Of a DNA stretch of 43,076 bases, positions 43,001-43,076 are shown piece by piece; within the stretch, counting starts at the first letter, position 1, and each line of letters begins with the position of its first letter. The stretch is taken from positions 1 through 43,076 of the forward strand of contig NZ_MBPN01000039.1 of assembly GCF_001695625.1 (NCBI RefSeq), given 5' to 3'. Source of the stretch: Pseudomonas defluvii (GTDB lineage: Bacteria > Pseudomonadota > Gammaproteobacteria > Pseudomonadales > Pseudomonadaceae). The notes under the pieces were generated by a model. The model was not told the DNA's origin. It saw nothing but the letters and a program-made list of their open reading frames with translations, and ran no database searches. The position numbers and the translations under genes are program-made.

Positions 43001-43076
43001 GCGGGTTGCTCAGCTGGAAGTTGAAAGTGACGTTGGCGTCGCCTTCCTTCGCAGCATCAGCGGTCACCGCCACGGT
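40026..43076 (-). CDS. LapA-like giant RTX adhesin, C-terminal part (runs off the window)
   Basis: The last 1,016 codons of a much larger surface adhesin; the frame is open at the right edge, so the start is outside. Counting from residue 1 at 43073: Calx-beta-like repeats (about 1-230, ending TGTILDNDQGPTV); a vWA domain (about 240-440) with MIDAS LVLDRSGSMG and FMSDGVPNDG; cadherin-like beta segments (about 470-880, ATDDNVTATL); one short RTX calcium repeat (GGYGNDLLMGSSGADIFVWK, about 897-917); and a type I secretion signal ending IDHSNS. This matches the C-terminus of Pseudomonas LapA, which anchors cells in biofilm and is exported by LapBCE. Those genes are not in this window. LapF or another RTX adhesin is less likely because of the vWA and the ending. 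Confidence 0.88.
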   Translation of the reverse strand, partial: TVAVTADAAKEGDANVTFNFQLSNPPQGTTTLTVNVGGTDYTVNVDASGKGTLSVPNTNVEDVYTDASNLTATVTAVNGGNFEGVSLAGASTTATVADTIDTVFAKISLAGAGSVTEGGVLTYKVELVDKDGNAVTVPSGKSVSVSLDWSGTADAGDVNGSLPTSVTIGGGSSSVTFPVQTVDDTKIENSESLTATIKGVTDTNSVFESVAVGSQNTATGTILDNDQGPTVTGDSASILESGTAGGSDVVLVLDRSGSMGPARNGQNGSDPDGSGPFTSRMEMLKVAVQNLFASGAVHSVFIVSFSSSATFHSSGKDGGWFTNLDDAMAAINKMQATGSTDYNDALTTVINNFTAPPAGGGKLVSIFMSDGVPNDGAAPESTWINFLENKGFSDSFAVGFGGLSNSDKNYLEPIAWQPGEKTGTITSGANDNHVLVVDTTLSDLTNALVTSAGGSVASGDVTGNDTGGTAGWAADGWKLVSVEFNNVTYTFSNANDVKTIDLGNVGKVIIKADGTYTFSGKDNFDTPTSLQAVLNVTLKDANGATASSTLTLTVNDRSDPIATDDNVTATLVSKTVAAADTTTTLANFSSGESNQWKFTNIVDQNLTDLSSNDVLKASLNNWQSTSINSNISLDAVRDNYYSDLTLTDTNGSAPGDAQALTPTYKTGAVAGETLSFSTSTSYFNNGDTATWTLFKSTDGGNNWSSVQSQSIYSSTGTVTTGALDANTLYRILLDVHDGSGNSFSKLATVIFDNFKVNVPGATSIEWSATPVTGSVQANDLWGASGETSTLSVKVNGTWVDVPVGGTTVTGSYGDLVIKSDGSYTYTPVNNKDNVGHTDQFEYKLTQADGDTDSAHLNITIDATGPGAPVSQAATLSLLGSDNESILFTQSDNHTVSGGYGNDLLMGSSGADIFVWKAGETGHDVVKDFKPVEGDRLDLSDLLQGEKASTIDNYLKITTVDGVSTLQVSSEGKLNDAGNLANADVTIKLDGVNWSNTTINSLISGADPTIKIDHSNS

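Overview
The window looks like chromosome of a fluorescent Pseudomonas, closest in flavour to the P. putida group. The lysine-catabolism block (amaA, amaB, a LysR gene, hglS), the LapA-type giant adhesin, the REP palindromes and the codon usage all point that way. The assignment rests on recognition of families and gene order, not on a search.

Layout. (1) 1-9.7 kb, all on the minus strand, is an ion-transport block: a complete N-type rotary ATPase operon (atpD-C-Q-R-B-E-F-A-G), an NhaA Na+/H+ antiporter cut off at its C-terminus near the window edge, and a ClC Cl-/H+ antiporter. An IS-like end at about 72 and a decayed IS3-type OrfA start at about 9.73-9.95 kb flank it, so it reads as an acquired island. 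(2) 9.6-10.7 kb is a gene-poor junction with REP palindromes, a small frameshifted Pseudomonas gene and a foldable RNA-like element in that gene's leader. (3) 10.7-20.1 kb is core-like: an MscS channel with a cyclic-nucleotide-binding domain, amaA and amaB (pipecolate to aminoadipate), a LysR regulator, hglS (2-oxoadipate to 2-hydroxyglutarate), a second LysR regulator and a divergent MATE exporter. (4) 20.1-38.9 kb is the most interesting part. It holds a tightly packed plus-strand operon of twelve genes, with one divergent gene of unknown function upstream. The operon encodes SrfA, SrfB and SrfC homologues, an inner-membrane protein, a secreted vWA protein, an ABC ATPase and MacB/FtsX-like permease, a secreted FGE/SUMF1-fold protein, two coiled-coil lipoproteins, and two paralogous membrane-anchored vWA proteins after a strong hairpin terminator. 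(5) 39.0-43.1 kb has a two-CBS protein, a small conserved hypothetical, and the C-terminal 1,016 codons of a LapA-like RTX/vWA adhesin that runs off the right edge.

How the parts may work together. The rotary ATPase, NhaA and ClC would jointly handle Na+/H+/Cl- gradients under salt or pH stress. The ama/hgl genes form the D-lysine/pipecolate branch down to 2-hydroxyglutarate. The srf operon encodes two cytosolic NTPases (actin/Hsp70-like SrfB and dynamin-like SrfC), several single-span proteins with cytosolic and periplasmic halves, an FtsEX/MacB-like ABC pair, and periplasmic or lipid-anchored adaptors. This is the parts list of a trans-envelope, NTP-driven machine. Its function is not known to me, and everything said about its mechanism is inference. 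No tRNA, rRNA or CRISPR array was seen.
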